A stretch of 44,696 nucleotides of DNA from Xanthobacteraceae bacterium. Lineage in GTDB: Bacteria; Pseudomonadota; Alphaproteobacteria; Rhizobiales; Xanthobacteraceae. The DNA lies in the NCBI GenBank assembly GCA_030037645.1, contig JASHQI010000244.1, forward strand, positions 1 through 44,696, read 5' to 3'. The translations under genes were made by a program, and so were the position numbers. The notes beneath the pieces are model-generated. The model ran no database searches, was not told the DNA's origin, and saw only the letters and a list, made by a program, of their open reading frames with translations. Shown here in pieces: positions 1 through 9,744 of this stretch. Each line of letters opens with the position of its first letter. Positions within the stretch are counted from its first letter, which is position 1.

Positions 1-854
1 CGGACAACCAGCATGTTGCGGCGGGCCAGGTTCTTTATCATCTCGATCCCCGGCAATTCCAAATCGCCCTCGCTAACGCGAAGAGCAACTTGGCGGAGAC
101 CGCGCTGAGCGTCGCGGCGATGAAGCAGGATTACAAGCGCATGCTCAGCGATACCGCTGCGCAACAGGCGACAGTTGGACTGGACCAGACCAACTACAAT
201 CGCGATTCGATGTTGTTGCGCAGCGGGACCGTTTCGCAAGCCATTTACGACCAGGCGCAATCCACGCTGGAGACTGACAAGAACAAGCTCGAATCGCTGC
301 GCCGGCAAGCGCAGGTGCAGCTCGCCCGTCTCGACGGCAATCCGGATATTCCGGTGGCACGGCATCCGCAATACCTGCAGGCCGAAGCGCGGGTCGATGA
401 GGCGCAGCGCGAACTCGACCACACAACGGTAGTGGCGCCGTTTGCCGGCATTGTCACCGATGTGCCGGCTATCGCCGCCGGCAAATATCTCGCCGCCTCG
501 ACGACCGCATTCTATCTAGTCGACATCGATCACGCCTGGATCGCTGCCAATCCGAAAGAGACCGACTTGACCTATGTGCGGCCCGGGCAACCGGCAACGG
601 TAACCGTTGATACATATCCAGGCGTGCAATGGCGCGGCGTGGTGGAAAGCGTCAGCCCAGCAGCCGCGGAAGAGTTTTCCTTGCTGCCCGCGCAGAACAC
701 AAGCGGCAATTGGGTGAAGGTGGTGCAGCGTGTGCCGATGCGCATTCGCATTGATATCCGCGATCAAGGTCATCCCCTTCGCCCCGGGATGAGCGCCGAG
801 GTCGAAGTCAATACCGGCCATGCGCGCGGTTTCCCCCATTTGCTTGATTGGTGA
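1..854 (+). CDS. emrA: EmrA-type periplasmic adaptor (HlyD/MFP family), 5' end missing
   Basis: The reading frame is open from base 3, so the gene starts left of the window; 283 C-terminal residues are visible. The order fits a membrane fusion protein: a first lipoyl half (HVAAGQVLYHLD, residues 4–15), a long alpha-helical hairpin rich in A, Q, E and R (about 20–135), the second lipoyl half (APFAGIVTDV, about 148) and a beta-barrel region ending in LRPGMSAEVEV. WVKVVQRVPMRI near residue 240 is typical of EmrA. In the family this protein links an inner-membrane MFS exporter to an outer-membrane channel. It is translationally coupled to the exporter gene downstream. No TolC-like gene or regulator is in view. 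Family call is firm; substrate is unknown. Confidence 0.9.
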   Translation, partial: DNQHVAAGQVLYHLDPRQFQIALANAKSNLAETALSVAAMKQDYKRMLSDTAAQQATVGLDQTNYNRDSMLLRSGTVSQAIYDQAQSTLETDKNKLESLRRQAQVQLARLDGNPDIPVARHPQYLQAEARVDEAQRELDHTTVVAPFAGIVTDVPAIAAGKYLAASTTAFYLVDIDHAWIAANPKETDLTYVRPGQPATVTVDTYPGVQWRGVVESVSPAAAEEFSLLPAQNTSGNWVKVVQRVPMRIRIDIRDQGHPLRPGMSAEVEVNTGHARGFPHLLDW

Positions 855-2389
855 ATGGCATGGCCGCCGGTGATCGAGCGAGCAGCGGCAATCGCGCGGC
901 GATTACCGTCTGCATCATTTTTGCGACCTTGATGCAGGCGCTGGACACCACCATCGCCAATGTCGCGTTGCCTTATATGCAAGGCAGCGTCTCGGCGAGC
1001 CAGGACGAGATCGACTGGGTGCTGACGTCTTATATCGTCGCCGCCGCGATCATGACGCCGCCGACCGGATTTCTGGCCGGCCGGTTCGGACTTAAGCGGT
1101 TATTTCTCATCTCCGTCGCCGGCTTCACGATGGCGTCGATGCTGTGCGGCATGGCGCAGTCGTTGACGCAAATCGTGCTGTTCCGGGTCATGCAAGGCGC
1201 GTTCGGTGCGGCGCTGGTGCCGTTGTCGCAAACCCTGTTGTTCAACATCAATCCGAGGGAGAAATACGGATCGGCGATGGCGCTGTGGGGCGTCGCGGTG
1301 ATGGTGGGGCCGATTCTTGGTCCGGTGCTCGGCGGGTGGCTGACCGAGAATTATACTTGGCGCTACGTCTTCTACATCAATCTGCCGATCGGCGTTCTCG
1401 CGTTCCTCGGCATACAGGCATTTTTGAACGAGACGCCGCGTAATACGCAGAAGTTGGACTGGTTCGGCTTTGTGACGCTCAGCATTGGGCTCGGCACGCT
1501 GCAAATTCTGCTGGACCGCGGCGAGCAGCTCGATTGGTTCAGCTCGGGCGAGATCTTGTGCGAGGCGGTGATCGCCGCCTCGGCGCTTTATTTGTTTCTG
1601 GTGCATACTTTCACCGCCGAGGAGCCGTTCATCAGGCCCTCTTTGTTCCGCGATCCAAATTTTGCGGCCGGAACGCTGTTCGTTGCGGTCATCGGTCTGA
1701 CCTATTACTCCTCCCTGGCGTTGCAGCCGCCATACTTCCAGAATCTGATGAACTATTCAGTCGTCAGCGCGGGCATCGTCATGGGACCGCGCGGCATCGG
1801 AACCATGGCGGCGATGTTGATCGTTGGCCGAATGATAGGGCGTGTCGACACGCGGTGGCTTCTGGCCTTCGGTCTTGGACTCACTGCCTGGTCGTTTTAC
1901 GCCATGACTGGATGGACGCCCGATATCGCGCAGGAAACGATTGTCACGGTCGGAATCGTTCAGGGCGTCGGTCTGGGCTTCCTATTCGTTCCGTTGAGCG
2001 CGGCGACCTTATCCACACTGTCGCCCGCGGCGCGTACTGAAGGCGCCGGCTTCTACAATCTTTCGCGCAATATCGGCTCCAGCATCGGCATTTCTGTGGT
2101 GAACACGCTGCTGATAGAAAACACGCAGGCCAATCACGCCAACATTGCCGAGCATGTCACTGCAGTGAATCGCGGCCTTGAGAACCCCGTTGTCGCGCAG
2201 TTCTGGAATCCGTTGACCGCGGCAGGGCGTGCCGCGCTGAATGCGATCGTGACGCAACAGGCGCAGATCATCGCCTATATCGACGATTACAAGCTCCTGA
2301 TGATCGCGACACTCGCAGTGATCCCGCTGCTGATCATCTTCAAAAGGGCCGACGGCCGCGCTGCCGAGCGCGGAAGCGTGGCCGAGTAA
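851..2389 (+). CDS. emrB: EmrB/QacA-type 14-TM drug exporter (DHA2 MFS)
   Basis: This is a 512-residue inner-membrane proton-driven exporter of the DHA2 branch of the major facilitator superfamily. Seen: the first helix motif LDTTIANVALP, motif A GFLAGRFGLKRLF after helix 2, motif C GPILGPVLGGWL near residue 155, and about 14 hydrophobic segments across the usual family length. The chosen GTG start at 851 overlaps the emrA stop as GTGA; an in-frame TTG at 848 and an ATG at 860 are alternatives. With the adaptor before it, it should expel hydrophobic compounds or toxicants across both membranes. Which substrates is not visible. A perfect hairpin follows seven bases after the stop. Confidence 0.93.
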   Translation: MNGMAAGDRASSGNRAAITVCIIFATLMQALDTTIANVALPYMQGSVSASQDEIDWVLTSYIVAAAIMTPPTGFLAGRFGLKRLFLISVAGFTMASMLCGMAQSLTQIVLFRVMQGAFGAALVPLSQTLLFNINPREKYGSAMALWGVAVMVGPILGPVLGGWLTENYTWRYVFYINLPIGVLAFLGIQAFLNETPRNTQKLDWFGFVTLSIGLGTLQILLDRGEQLDWFSSGEILCEAVIAASALYLFLVHTFTAEEPFIRPSLFRDPNFAAGTLFVAVIGLTYYSSLALQPPYFQNLMNYSVVSAGIVMGPRGIGTMAAMLIVGRMIGRVDTRWLLAFGLGLTAWSFYAMTGWTPDIAQETIVTVGIVQGVGLGFLFVPLSAATLSTLSPAARTEGAGFYNLSRNIGSSIGISVVNTLLIENTQANHANIAEHVTAVNRGLENPVVAQFWNPLTAAGRAALNAIVTQQAQIIAYIDDYKLLMIATLAVIPLLIIFKRADGRAAERGSVAE

Positions 2390-2395
2390 TGCAAA

Positions 2396-2418
2396 GAGCG
2401 GCGCACCATGCGCCGCTC
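2396..2418 (+). terminator. Hairpin after emrB, possible transcript end
   Basis: A perfect 10-bp stem (GAGCGGCGCA with TGCGCCGCTC) and a 3-base loop lie seven bases after the emrB stop codon. No T-run follows, so it is not a canonical intrinsic terminator. It may stabilise the 3' end or work with Rho. Confidence 0.45.
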
Positions 2419-2514
2419 CCTAGTATCTCCTCGCTGGCAAAAGACCTGCCGATAGGGTGTAACCAGTTAGAAACTCCGATCTCTTCGAGTTGTTGGCACT
2501 CTACAACTTCGGTC

Positions 2515-2563
2515 GCACATGATCTGTTCGGAAAAACAGGTTTCAATTTTTCGAATCATGCAC
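2515..2563. repeat. Dispersed palindromic intergenic element, copy A
   Basis: The element has imperfect inverted ends (GCACATGATC and ATCATGCAC) around a core with TTCGGAAAAACAGG and TTTTTCGAATC. The layout GCATGATC, TTTCGGAAAACCGG, then GGATCATGC resembles an abundant intergenic palindrome I recall from Bradyrhizobium-group genomes. A second, more degenerate copy is at 22866–22931. It directly abuts the stop codon of the small ORF at 2564–2677, so it may form that transcript's 3' end. Confidence 0.5.
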
Positions 2564-2677
2564 CTATATGCCGAACTGGTCGTGTTCGTACCAACGATAG
2601 GGCGGCCGGTTTCTCTCGGAGAACTCTTTGAACCAGCGAACGATGCGCGATTGCGTCTTTTTGATCAGAGCCGTCAT
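2564..2677 (-). CDS. Small basic protein, 37 residues, unknown function
   Basis: I do not recognise this protein. An ATG at 2677 is preceded by a near-perfect Shine-Dalgarno sequence, AGGAGG, with a 5-base spacer (TTGCC), one of the strongest in the window. The frame encodes 37 residues and ends with TAG at 2566–2564. It starts MTALIKKTQSRIV and continues with an aromatic, charged tail containing RWFKEF, PPYRWYEH and DQFGI. It has eight basic residues in the first 28 and no obvious signal or membrane segment. It lies alone on the minus strand between emrB and the pnp terminator. The bases from 2678 to 2820 could hold its promoter, but I see no clear one. An overlapping frame that starts upstream lacks a comparable ribosome site. 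Translation is likely; role unknown. Confidence 0.6.
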   Translation of the reverse strand: MTALIKKTQSRIVRWFKEFSERNRPPYRWYEHDQFGI

Positions 2678-2823
2678 GGCAACCTCCTCGCTCCGTCATT
2701 TCCATCATCCTTTTTTAAGGTTAGCGGATTCGGCTTCGGCGCGACGTGATCGCTGTCACAGGTTGTCGCTTTGAGCACAACACATTGAATTACCGACGAT
2801 TTTATCCTCCCAAGCTTTGACAC

Positions 2824-2855
2824 AAAAAGGCGGCCGATCGTCCGGCCGCCTTTTT
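2824..2855 (-). terminator. Intrinsic terminator of pnp (symmetrical, may act both ways)
   Basis: The sequence AAAAAGGCGGCCG, a 6-base loop and CGGCCGCCTTTTT form a 13-bp stem including the A/T arms. It lies 35 bases past the pnp stop. On the minus strand the stem is followed by a T-run. The A-run on the other side means it can also stop rightward transcripts coming from emrB. Confidence 0.9.
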
Positions 2856-2889
2856 GACTGGTTTGAGGAGATTACGATGCCGGCGCGTT

Positions 2890-5061
2890 CTACTCGGCCG
2901 CACCACTTGCTGCTGCCTCACGGGCTTGCTCGGCTTCGGCCTTTTGCTTGCCCTCGAGATCCTCTCCGGTCTGTTGATCGACGACTTTCATCGACAGCCG
3001 GACCTTGCCGCGCTCGTCGAAGCCGAGGAGTTTGACTTTTACCTTGTCACCTTCTTTGACGACGTCGCTGGTTTTCTGTACGCGGCGCGGCGCGAGCTGG
3101 CTGATGTGCACGAGGCCGTCCTTGGCGCCGAAGAAATTCACAAAGGCGCCGAAATCCATGACCTTGACGACAGTGCCGTCGTAGATGTGACCGACCTCGG
3201 GCTCGGACGCGATCGACTTGATCCAGTTGATCGCCGCCTTGATCGAGTCGGCCTTTGCGGAGGCCACCTTCACCGTGCCGTCGTCCGAAATGTCGATTTT
3301 GGCTCCGGTCTTTTCCACAATCTCGCGGATTACCTTGCCGCCCGATCCGATCACCTCGCGGATCTTGTCGACCGGTATCGAGAACACCTCGATGCGCGGT
3401 GCGTGCTCGCCGAGTTCGGCGCGATGCTGCGTGATCGCCTTGGCCATTTCACCCAAGATGTGCATGCGGCCGTCCTTGGCCTGGGCCAGCGCGATGCGCA
3501 TGATCTCTTCGGTGATTCCGGCGATCTTTATGTCCATTTGCAGCGAAGTGACACCACGCTCGGTGCCCGCGACCTTGAAATCCATGTCGCCAAGATGGTC
3601 TTCGTCGCCGAGAATGTCGGAGAGGACGGAGAAACGTTCCTGTTCCTTGATAAGGCCCATGGCGATACCGGCGGTTGGCCGCTTCAGCGGCACGCCGGCA
3701 TCCATCAGCGAGAGTGAAGTCCCGCATACGGTCGCCATCGAGGACGAGCCGTTGGATTCCATGATCTCGGAGACAACGCGAATCGTGTAGGGAAACTCGT
3801 GATGTGGCGGCAGCACGGGATGAATCGCCCGCCAGGCGAGCTTGCCGTGGCCGATCTCGCGCCGGCCGGGCGCGCCGAGCCTGCCTGTCTCGCCGACCGA
3901 GAACGGCGGAAAATTATAGTGCAGCAGGAAAGTCTCCTTGTACGTGCCTTGCAGCGCATCGATGAACTGCTCATCCTCGCCGGTGCCGAGGGTGGCCACG
4001 ACCAAGGCTTGGGTCTCGCCGCGCGTGAACAGTGCCGAGCCGTGGGTGCGTGGCAGGACGCCGACTGCGCACTGGATCGGACGCACCGCTTTGACATCGC
4101 GACCATCGATGCGGTTGCCAGTATCGAGAATATTCCAGCGTACGATCTTAGCTTCGAGATCCTTGAAGACGCCGGCAACCTGCTGCTTCGGATATTGCGG
4201 GTTCTCCACGCCTTCCGGGCAAAAATGATCCATCACGCGCTCTTTGGTGGCATCAATCGCCTTGTGACGTTCCATCTTGTCGGCAATCGAATACGCGGCA
4301 CGCAAATCCTTTTCGATCAGGCCGCGCATCTCGCTTTCAAGCGCCGAATTGTCCGGCAAATTGAGTTCGCGCGGCTCCTTCGCCGCTTTCTCGGCGAGCT
4401 TGATGATGGCGTCGATGACCGGCTGGAAATGCCGGTGACCGAACATCACGGCACCGAGCATGATGTCCTCGGAAAGCTCCTTGGCTTCCGATTCCACCAT
4501 CAGGACTGCGTCCTGGGTGCCGGCAACGACGAGATCGAGTTGACTCTCGGTCATCTCGTCGATTTGTGGATTGAGCACATATTCGTTGTTGATGAATCCC
4601 ACCCGAGCCGCACCGACTGGGCCCATGAATGGTGCGCCCGACAGCGTGAGCGCGGCCGAGGCCGCGACCATGGCGACGATATCCGGATCGTTTTCGAGAT
4701 CGTGCGACAGCACGGTCACGATCACTTGCGTATCGCAGCGCCAGCCTTCGGCGAACAATGGGCGTACCGGGCGATCGATGAGACGGGAAACCAGCGTTTC
4801 CTTCTCCGTCGGCCGCGCCTCTCGCTTGAAATAGCCGCCGGGAATTCGGCCCGCGGCATAGTATTTTTCCTGGTAGTTGCAGGTCAGCGGCAGGAAATCG
4901 ATGCCTTCCTTGGGCTGCTTTGCCGCCACAACGGTGGCGATTACAGTGGTGTCGCCATATGAAGCGAAGACGGCTCCGTCGGCTTGGCGTGCGATTCTGC
5001 CGGTCTCTAGCGTGAGTTTGCGGCCACCCCAGTCAAGTTGCACACGATGAATGTCGAACAT
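2890..5061 (-). CDS. pnp: Polyribonucleotide nucleotidyltransferase (PNPase)
   Basis: A 723-residue 3'-to-5' phosphorolytic exoribonuclease of the RNA degradation machinery, homotrimeric in the family. Order: a first RNase PH core (about 10–145), a helical linker, a second, catalytic RNase PH core (about 320–460, with [12 protein letters not shown] and [20 protein letters not shown]), a KH domain ([20 protein letters not shown], about 565) and an S1 domain ([18 protein letters not shown], about 625), then a short acidic/alanine tail. The length is normal. The gene follows rpsO after a 249-base spacer with three perfect hairpins, an arrangement that in Escherichia coli is cut by RNase III and used by PNPase to repress itself. 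A strong intrinsic terminator follows. Confidence 0.98.
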   Translation of the reverse strand: MFDIHRVQLDWGGRKLTLETGRIARQADGAVFASYGDTTVIATVVAAKQPKEGIDFLPLTCNYQEKYYAAGRIPGGYFKREARPTEKETLVSRLIDRPVRPLFAEGWRCDTQVIVTVLSHDLENDPDIVAMVAASAALTLSGAPFMGPVGAARVGFINNEYVLNPQIDEMTESQLDLVVAGTQDAVLMVESEAKELSEDIMLGAVMFGHRHFQPVIDAIIKLAEKAAKEPRELNLPDNSALESEMRGLIEKDLRAAYSIADKMERHKAIDATKERVMDHFCPEGVENPQYPKQQVAGVFKDLEAKIVRWNILDTGNRIDGRDVKAVRPIQCAVGVLPRTHGSALFTRGETQALVVATLGTGEDEQFIDALQGTYKETFLLHYNFPPFSVGETGRLGAPGRREIGHGKLAWRAIHPVLPPHHEFPYTIRVVSEIMESNGSSSMATVCGTSLSLMDAGVPLKRPTAGIAMGLIKEQERFSVLSDILGDEDHLGDMDFKVAGTERGVTSLQMDIKIAGITEEIMRIALAQAKDGRMHILGEMAKAITQHRAELGEHAPRIEVFSIPVDKIREVIGSGGKVIREIVEKTGAKIDISDDGTVKVASAKADSIKAAINWIKSIASEPEVGHIYDGTVVKVMDFGAFVNFFGAKDGLVHISQLAPRRVQKTSDVVKEGDKVKVKLLGFDERGKVRLSMKVVDQQTGEDLEGKQKAEAEQAREAAASGAAE

Positions 5062-5202
5062 TGCGTTTGTCTCTCATGGTTTTCGTGGGATGTGCGAAAG
5101 CCATAAGCAAGACGGCGAGATGCTGTCGGCGCAGCGCGATTGCCGCCAAGCCTGTCAGCGTCTGGCGATCCTGCCATGGCCTTCGAACCTTCCCTTGATA
5201 TG

Positions 5203-5302
5203 GACGGGCAACGGCCCGTCGCTGTCATCGGCAGCATTGCTGCCGCACGTGTCGGCGAAGGCTTAAGCGCTCCGCCATGAAACGCGCGGGGCCTCCCGCG
5301 CG
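5203..5302 (-). promoter_or_regulatory. Hairpin cluster in the rpsO–pnp spacer (likely pnp leader / processing region)
   Basis: Three perfect stem-loops lie in the 249-base spacer: 5283–5302 (8-bp stem CGCGCGGG, loop of 4) just after rpsO, 5229–5245 (7-bp stem CGGCAGC, loop of 3) and 5203–5220 (7-bp stem GACGGGC, loop of 4). The first is followed on the minus strand by only three T residues, so it is at best a leaky terminator. In enterobacteria the matching spacer holds an RNase III site for pnp autoregulation. That role here is inferred. Confidence 0.5.
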
Positions 5303-5310
5303 CAAGCTTT

Positions 5311-5580
5311 TCAACGGCGAATACCGAGCCGTTCAATCAACTCCTTATAACGCCCCTCGTTGGTACGCCGGAGGTAATCGAGGATCTGGCGCCGCTGGGA
5401 CACGAGCTTTAACAGCCCGCGCCGCGAATGATTGTCGTTGACGTGGGACTTGAAGTGGTCCGTCAAATTGTTGATCCGCTCCGAAAGCAGCGCAACCTGA
5501 ACTTCGGGCGAACCCGTGTCACCCGATTTGACGGCGTATGTCTTGATGAGTTCCGCCTTACGCGCGGTCGTAATCGACAT
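5311..5580 (-). CDS. rpsO: 30S ribosomal protein S15
   Basis: An 89-residue small-subunit protein that binds the 16S rRNA central domain early in assembly. Family motifs are plain: [15 protein letters not shown] (about 22–36), then [22 protein letters not shown] and LDYLRR. I place the start at the ATG at 5580 (protein [11 protein letters not shown]), as in homologues, with AAGG nine bases upstream; a TTG at 5589 would add three residues. Only two bases separate the truB stop from this ATG, so the two genes are translationally coupled. The order truB–rpsO–pnp is the standard proteobacterial one. Confidence 0.97.
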   Translation of the reverse strand: MSITTARKAELIKTYAVKSGDTGSPEVQVALLSERINNLTDHFKSHVNDNHSRRGLLKLVSQRRQILDYLRRTNEGRYKELIERLGIRR

Positions 5581-5582
5581 CG

Positions 5583-6599
5583 TCACCAACCTTTTCCTCT
5601 GCCGGCGCGACCTGTGACGCCGGTTAAATTGAAAACGCGCCGGGGAATGATCTCGCCACGGTCGACCTCGGCAATGGCCACGACTTGGCCGCTTGAGGCG
5701 ACCTGGACCATGCCGCTGACGATCGAAGCATCCCGTCCGCGCAACAAGACGCCTTGGCCCCGTCGGAGCCTTGCCGCGTCTGCCGGGCTCACGGCCAGCG
5801 CCGGGATGTCGTCCAGCGCGGTCTCGATCGGCAAGAGCAAGTCGGCAAGGTGCCCCTCGCCGACGGCTGCTCTATGGCACAAAGACTCCAGCGGTTCCAG
5901 CAAAATCATGTCGTTTTCGCCGAACGGACCGACCCGGTTCCGGCGCAGCGTCGAAACATGACCGAGCGTGCCAAGGGCGCGCCCGAGATCGCGCGCAAGC
6001 GCCCGAACGTAGGTACCTTTGCCGCATTCGGCTGCAAGCACGGCATAGTCACGATCGGGAATTTCAACCAGTTCAAGCCGGTGCATCGCGACAGGCCGCG
6101 GAGCCAGGTCGACGGTCTCGCCGTCGCGTGCAAGATCGTAGGCCCGTTCGCCGCAGATCTTCACTGCCGAGAAGCGCGGCGGCACTTGCTCGATGATGCC
6201 GATAAAGCGGGGCAGCAGTGCATTGATTGTCGCCGCATCTGGTCGGCATTCGCTCGTGGCCAGCACCCTGCCTTCTGCGTCGTCGGTGTCACGCTCCTCG
6301 CCCCAGCGTACGGTAAAGCGGTACGTCTTGCGACCGTCGACGACGAACGGCACCGTCTTGGTCGCTTCCCCCAATGCGATCGGCAGGCATCCCGACGCCA
6401 GCGGATCAAGCGTGCCGGCGTGGCCAGCGCGCCTGGCCGCGAACAGCCGCTTGATGACGGATACCGCGTGGGTCGACGTCATACCGACCGGCTTGTCCAG
6501 CACGATCCAACCATGGACGTCGCGCTTCTGACGCCTCTGGTCTACCCGCTTGTCTTGCGAGCCCGCGCTGGAGTCGGTGGTGACTGTGTGGCTGGACAT
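5583..6599 (-). CDS. truB: tRNA pseudouridine(55) synthase
   Basis: This enzyme makes the universal pseudouridine 55 in the T-loop of tRNAs. Seen: an N-terminal [14 protein letters not shown], the catalytic block [14 protein letters not shown] with the nucleophilic Asp (about residue 75), [28 protein letters not shown] and [12 protein letters not shown] (about 220), followed by a C-terminal PUA-like domain with [10 protein letters not shown]. About 338 residues, normal for alphaproteobacteria. The first 25 residues are a polar extension ([16 protein letters not shown]). The ATG at 6599 overlaps the rbfA stop as TGATG; a GTG directly before it is possible. It sits between rbfA and rpsO in the operon. 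Confidence 0.97.
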   Translation of the reverse strand: MSSHTVTTDSSAGSQDKRVDQRRQKRDVHGWIVLDKPVGMTSTHAVSVIKRLFAARRAGHAGTLDPLASGCLPIALGEATKTVPFVVDGRKTYRFTVRWGEERDTDDAEGRVLATSECRPDAATINALLPRFIGIIEQVPPRFSAVKICGERAYDLARDGETVDLAPRPVAMHRLELVEIPDRDYAVLAAECGKGTYVRALARDLGRALGTLGHVSTLRRNRVGPFGENDMILLEPLESLCHRAAVGEGHLADLLLPIETALDDIPALAVSPADAARLRRGQGVLLRGRDASIVSGMVQVASSGQVVAIAEVDRGEIIPRRVFNLTGVTGRAGRGKGW

Positions 6600-7009
6600 C
6601 ACTTGTCGCTTTCGCCATCGAGATCGCGTCTTACCTCGGGCGTTCGCAACAGCTTCTCGATCCGTTCGGCCTCATCGAAGCGCTCATCGATGCGGAAACG
6701 AATCTCAGGCGCGAATTTCAGGTTAACGCGGCGCGCAATCTCGCCGCGCACGTACCGCTTGTTGCGATCTAGTGCATCGAGCACCTCTTTCTCATCGTGG
6801 CCACCCAGCGGCATAACGTAGATCGTCGCCAGGCGCAGATCGGCGCTCATGTGCACCTCCGGGACGGTGATCATGTGCGCTTCGATCACCGGATCATGGA
6901 TACCGCCGCGCGAAAGCATGTTGGCCAGCTCGTGGCGGATCAATTCGCCGACGCGGAGCTGGCGTTGCGAGCCGCCTATTGACCGATCGCGCTCTTGATG
7001 ACGTGGCAT
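6599..7009 (-). CDS. rbfA: Ribosome-binding factor A
   Basis: A 136-residue KH-like 30S maturation factor that helps process the 16S rRNA 5' end and is important at low temperature. Typical stretches: [17 protein letters not shown] (about 15–31), [19 protein letters not shown] (about 53–71), and [20 protein letters not shown] (about 95–114). The length is normal for the alphaproteobacterial form. It lies 101 bases after infB and overlaps truB by one base, the classical nusA–infB operon order. The intergenic 7010–7110 shows no clear terminator, so read-through from infB is expected. Confidence 0.96.
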   Translation of the reverse strand: MPRHQERDRSIGGSQRQLRVGELIRHELANMLSRGGIHDPVIEAHMITVPEVHMSADLRLATIYVMPLGGHDEKEVLDALDRNKRYVRGEIARRVNLKFAPEIRFRIDERFDEAERIEKLLRTPEVRRDLDGESDK

Positions 7010-7110
7010 ATTCTTCTAGTTCTGCGTGATGCGCGGGTTTGAACCGTGCGCTCACATTTGAGCCTTCATAGTGATCCCGATGAGAGGCGAGGACGCGCCG
7101 GTCAAGGCAG

Positions 7111-9705
7111 CTATAGCGTCCGTTGCACAGTCTCCACGCGGTAGCACTCGATGACGTCGCCAACCTTCATGTCCTGATAGTTCTCGAACGCCATACCGCA
7201 TTCTTGCCCTGCGGCGACCTCTCGCGCGTCGTCTTTAAATCGCTTGAGCTGCGATAGCTTACCTTGGTGGACGACGACGTTGTCGCGAATGAGTCGGACG
7301 TTGGCGCCGCGCTCGACGACGCCGTCGGTCACGCGGCAGCCCGCGACATTGCCAACCTTCGATACTTTGAAGATTTCGAGAATGGCGGCATTGCCGAGCA
7401 TGGTCTCGCGCAACGTCGGTGCGAGCAATCCCGACATCGCCTTTTTCACATCATCAACGAGGCCGTAGATGATGTCATAATAGCGAATTTCGATGCCGGC
7501 CCGCTCGGCGGCTTCACGGGCCTCCTTGTGCGCGCGAACGTTGAAGCCGATGACGGCTGCGCCAGAGGCTTCCGCCAGCGTCACGTCGGACTCGGTGATC
7601 CCTCCGACTCCGGAGAAGATTACGCGCGCCGCCACCTCGTCCGTCGAAAGCTTTTCCAATGCGCCAACGATTGCTTCGATTGAGCCTTGCACGTCTGCTT
7701 TGACCACCAGCGGAAATTCCTTGCGACCGGTGGTCTTGAGCTGGTTCATCATCTGCTCAAGAGAACCGCGCATGCCGGTCAGCCGCGCCGCCAATTTTTC
7801 GCGCTTTTGTCGGGCGCGATAATCGGTGATCTCGCGGGCGCGAGCTTCGGTATCAACGACAGCGAGTCGATCGCTCGCCTCAGGTGTGCCGTTGAACCCC
7901 AACACCTCGACCGGCATTGAGGGCCCGGCCGCAACGACGGAATGCCCGGTATCCGACACCAGCGCGCGCACACGTCCCCATTCGGAGCCGGCGACGACGA
8001 TGTCGCCGGGCTTAAGCGTGCCACGCTGCACCAGCACGGTCGCAACCGGACCGCGACCGCGGTCAAGCCGTGCCTCGATCACCGTGCCTTCAGCCGGACG
8101 ATTCGGGTTTGCCTTGAGCTCGAGAATTTCCGCTTGCAGCGCAATGATGTCGAGCAGGCGGTCGAGATTGCGCTTTTCCTTGGCTGAGACCTCGACCTCG
8201 AGAACATCGCCACCCAGCGACTCGACCTGGATTTCGTGTTGCAGCAACTCTGTGCGAACGCGTTCGGGCTTGGCATCCGGCTTATCGATCTTGTTGATGG
8301 CAACAATGATCGGCACCTTTGCCGCCTTGGCATGCTGGATCGCTTCCACGGTCTGCGGCATGACGCCGTCGTCGGCGGCGACGACGAGCACGACGATGTC
8401 GGTGATCTTGGCGCCGCGCGCACGCATCGCCGTGAAGGCGGCATGGCCCGGAGTATCGATGAATGTGATCCTGCCGCCCGACGACGACGAGACCTGGTAG
8501 GCGCCGATATGCTGGGTGATGCCGCCGGCCTCTGCGGCCGCAACATCGGTTGAGCGAATGGCGTCGAGCAACGACGTCTTGCCGTGATCGACGTGTCCCA
8601 TGATGGTGACCACCGGTGCACGCGGCTGCAGATTTGCCGGATCGTCGGGCGTGTCGAACATGCCCTCTTCGACGTCGGATTCGGCGACGCGTCGCACGGT
8701 GTGACCGAGTTCCTCGGCGATGAGCTGAGCCGTGTCGGCGTCGATTGTGTCGGTAATCTTCGCCATGTGACCCTGCTGCATGAGGATGCGGATCACGTCG
8801 ACAGATCGTTCGGCCATGCGGTTGGCCAGTTCCTGAATGGTGATGGTCTCGGGGATTGTCACCTCGCGCGCGATCTTTTCCTTGGGTTCGGCGTCGCGAT
8901 GGCCGGTTATGCGTTGGACGCGCCGGCGGAATGCCGCGACCGAACGTTCCCGTTCCTCGTCGGCCGAAAGCGCAGTAACCACGGTCAGCCGTCCGCGGCG
9001 TTTCTCACCGCCGCCGCGCGGGGCTTTTGGCGCCGGTGCTGGACGCGCCACCGCCCCGCCGCGGCGCGTACGCGGAGCCTCATCCTCGTCGGCTTCAAGC
9101 GCCGGGCGGGCACTGCCCGATTTGGTTGTCGTCGCATCCGCGCCAAATCTCTTTTTGGCAACCTCGTCGGCTTTGCGCTTGGTTTCTTCATCGTGTTTGC
9201 GGCGTTCTTCTTCGACGATCTTTCGCGTTTCCGCGGCTGCGCGCTCCGCCCGCTCGGTTTCTTCGCGACCGTGGCGAAGGCGGGCTTCTTCCTCGGCAAT
9301 TTTGCGCTCTTCCGCCTCCCGCAGGCGAGCGTCGGCAAGGGCGTGAGCGCGCGCGTTTCGCTCGTCATCGGTCAGCGTGCGCAGCACAACGCCGGAGGGT
9401 TTGGGTGGTGCAACAACCGCGGCGACCGGTGCCGCCGAAGCGATTGCCGGGGCTTTCGCCGCTGGCGCGGGCGCGCCACTGCGCTTGGCCGATGCGCCTC
9501 GATCCGGGGTTGCAATCGTTTCCGCCTTGGTCTCACCGGGACCGGCAATGCGTCGCTTGACCTTTTCGACGACGACCGCCTTGCTGCGTCCGTGGCTGAA
9601 GCTCTGGCGCACGACGCCTTGCTCGACGCCGCCGCGCTTGAGCGTCAGCGTCTTGGTCGGGCTTACGCTCAGCTTCTCACCGCTATTCTTGGTCGTCTCT
9701 GTCAT
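7111..9705 (-). CDS. infB: Translation initiation factor IF-2
   Basis: An 864-residue GTPase that brings initiator fMet-tRNA to the 30S subunit. The N-terminal third is a low-complexity K/R/E/A-rich region with an IF2-N segment ([13 protein letters not shown] near the start, and a long charged helix around 130–200). The second IF2-N domain ([20 protein letters not shown]) is near 285. G-domain motifs: [15 protein letters not shown] (P-loop, about 372), [33 protein letters not shown] and the SAKEKRN region. The C-terminal domains end in [12 protein letters not shown]. The ATG at 9705 gives the usual MTETTKNSG start; an ATG two codons upstream (9711) is also near a GGAAG site. Sits between ylxR and rbfA. 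Confidence 0.97.
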   Translation of the reverse strand: MTETTKNSGEKLSVSPTKTLTLKRGGVEQGVVRQSFSHGRSKAVVVEKVKRRIAGPGETKAETIATPDRGASAKRSGAPAPAAKAPAIASAAPVAAVVAPPKPSGVVLRTLTDDERNARAHALADARLREAEERKIAEEEARLRHGREETERAERAAAETRKIVEEERRKHDEETKRKADEVAKKRFGADATTTKSGSARPALEADEDEAPRTRRGGAVARPAPAPKAPRGGGEKRRGRLTVVTALSADEERERSVAAFRRRVQRITGHRDAEPKEKIAREVTIPETITIQELANRMAERSVDVIRILMQQGHMAKITDTIDADTAQLIAEELGHTVRRVAESDVEEGMFDTPDDPANLQPRAPVVTIMGHVDHGKTSLLDAIRSTDVAAAEAGGITQHIGAYQVSSSSGGRITFIDTPGHAAFTAMRARGAKITDIVVLVVAADDGVMPQTVEAIQHAKAAKVPIIVAINKIDKPDAKPERVRTELLQHEIQVESLGGDVLEVEVSAKEKRNLDRLLDIIALQAEILELKANPNRPAEGTVIEARLDRGRGPVATVLVQRGTLKPGDIVVAGSEWGRVRALVSDTGHSVVAAGPSMPVEVLGFNGTPEASDRLAVVDTEARAREITDYRARQKREKLAARLTGMRGSLEQMMNQLKTTGRKEFPLVVKADVQGSIEAIVGALEKLSTDEVAARVIFSGVGGITESDVTLAEASGAAVIGFNVRAHKEAREAAERAGIEIRYYDIIYGLVDDVKKAMSGLLAPTLRETMLGNAAILEIFKVSKVGNVAGCRVTDGVVERGANVRLIRDNVVVHQGKLSQLKRFKDDAREVAAGQECGMAFENYQDMKVGDVIECYRVETVQRTL

Positions 9706-9744
9706 TCGCATCCACTTCCATACGCATCGAAATTCACGACCAGT

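Noticed and set aside
2570-2710. Overlapping minus-strand frame starting at ATGGAAATGACG upstream of the 37-residue ORF
   Set aside because: It lacks a ribosome site and overlaps the better-primed frame; not listed as a gene.
2854-4962. Long plus-strand frames of 287 and 387 codons opposite pnp
   Set aside because: They mirror the codon bias of pnp on the other strand, have no ribosome sites and no domain pattern.
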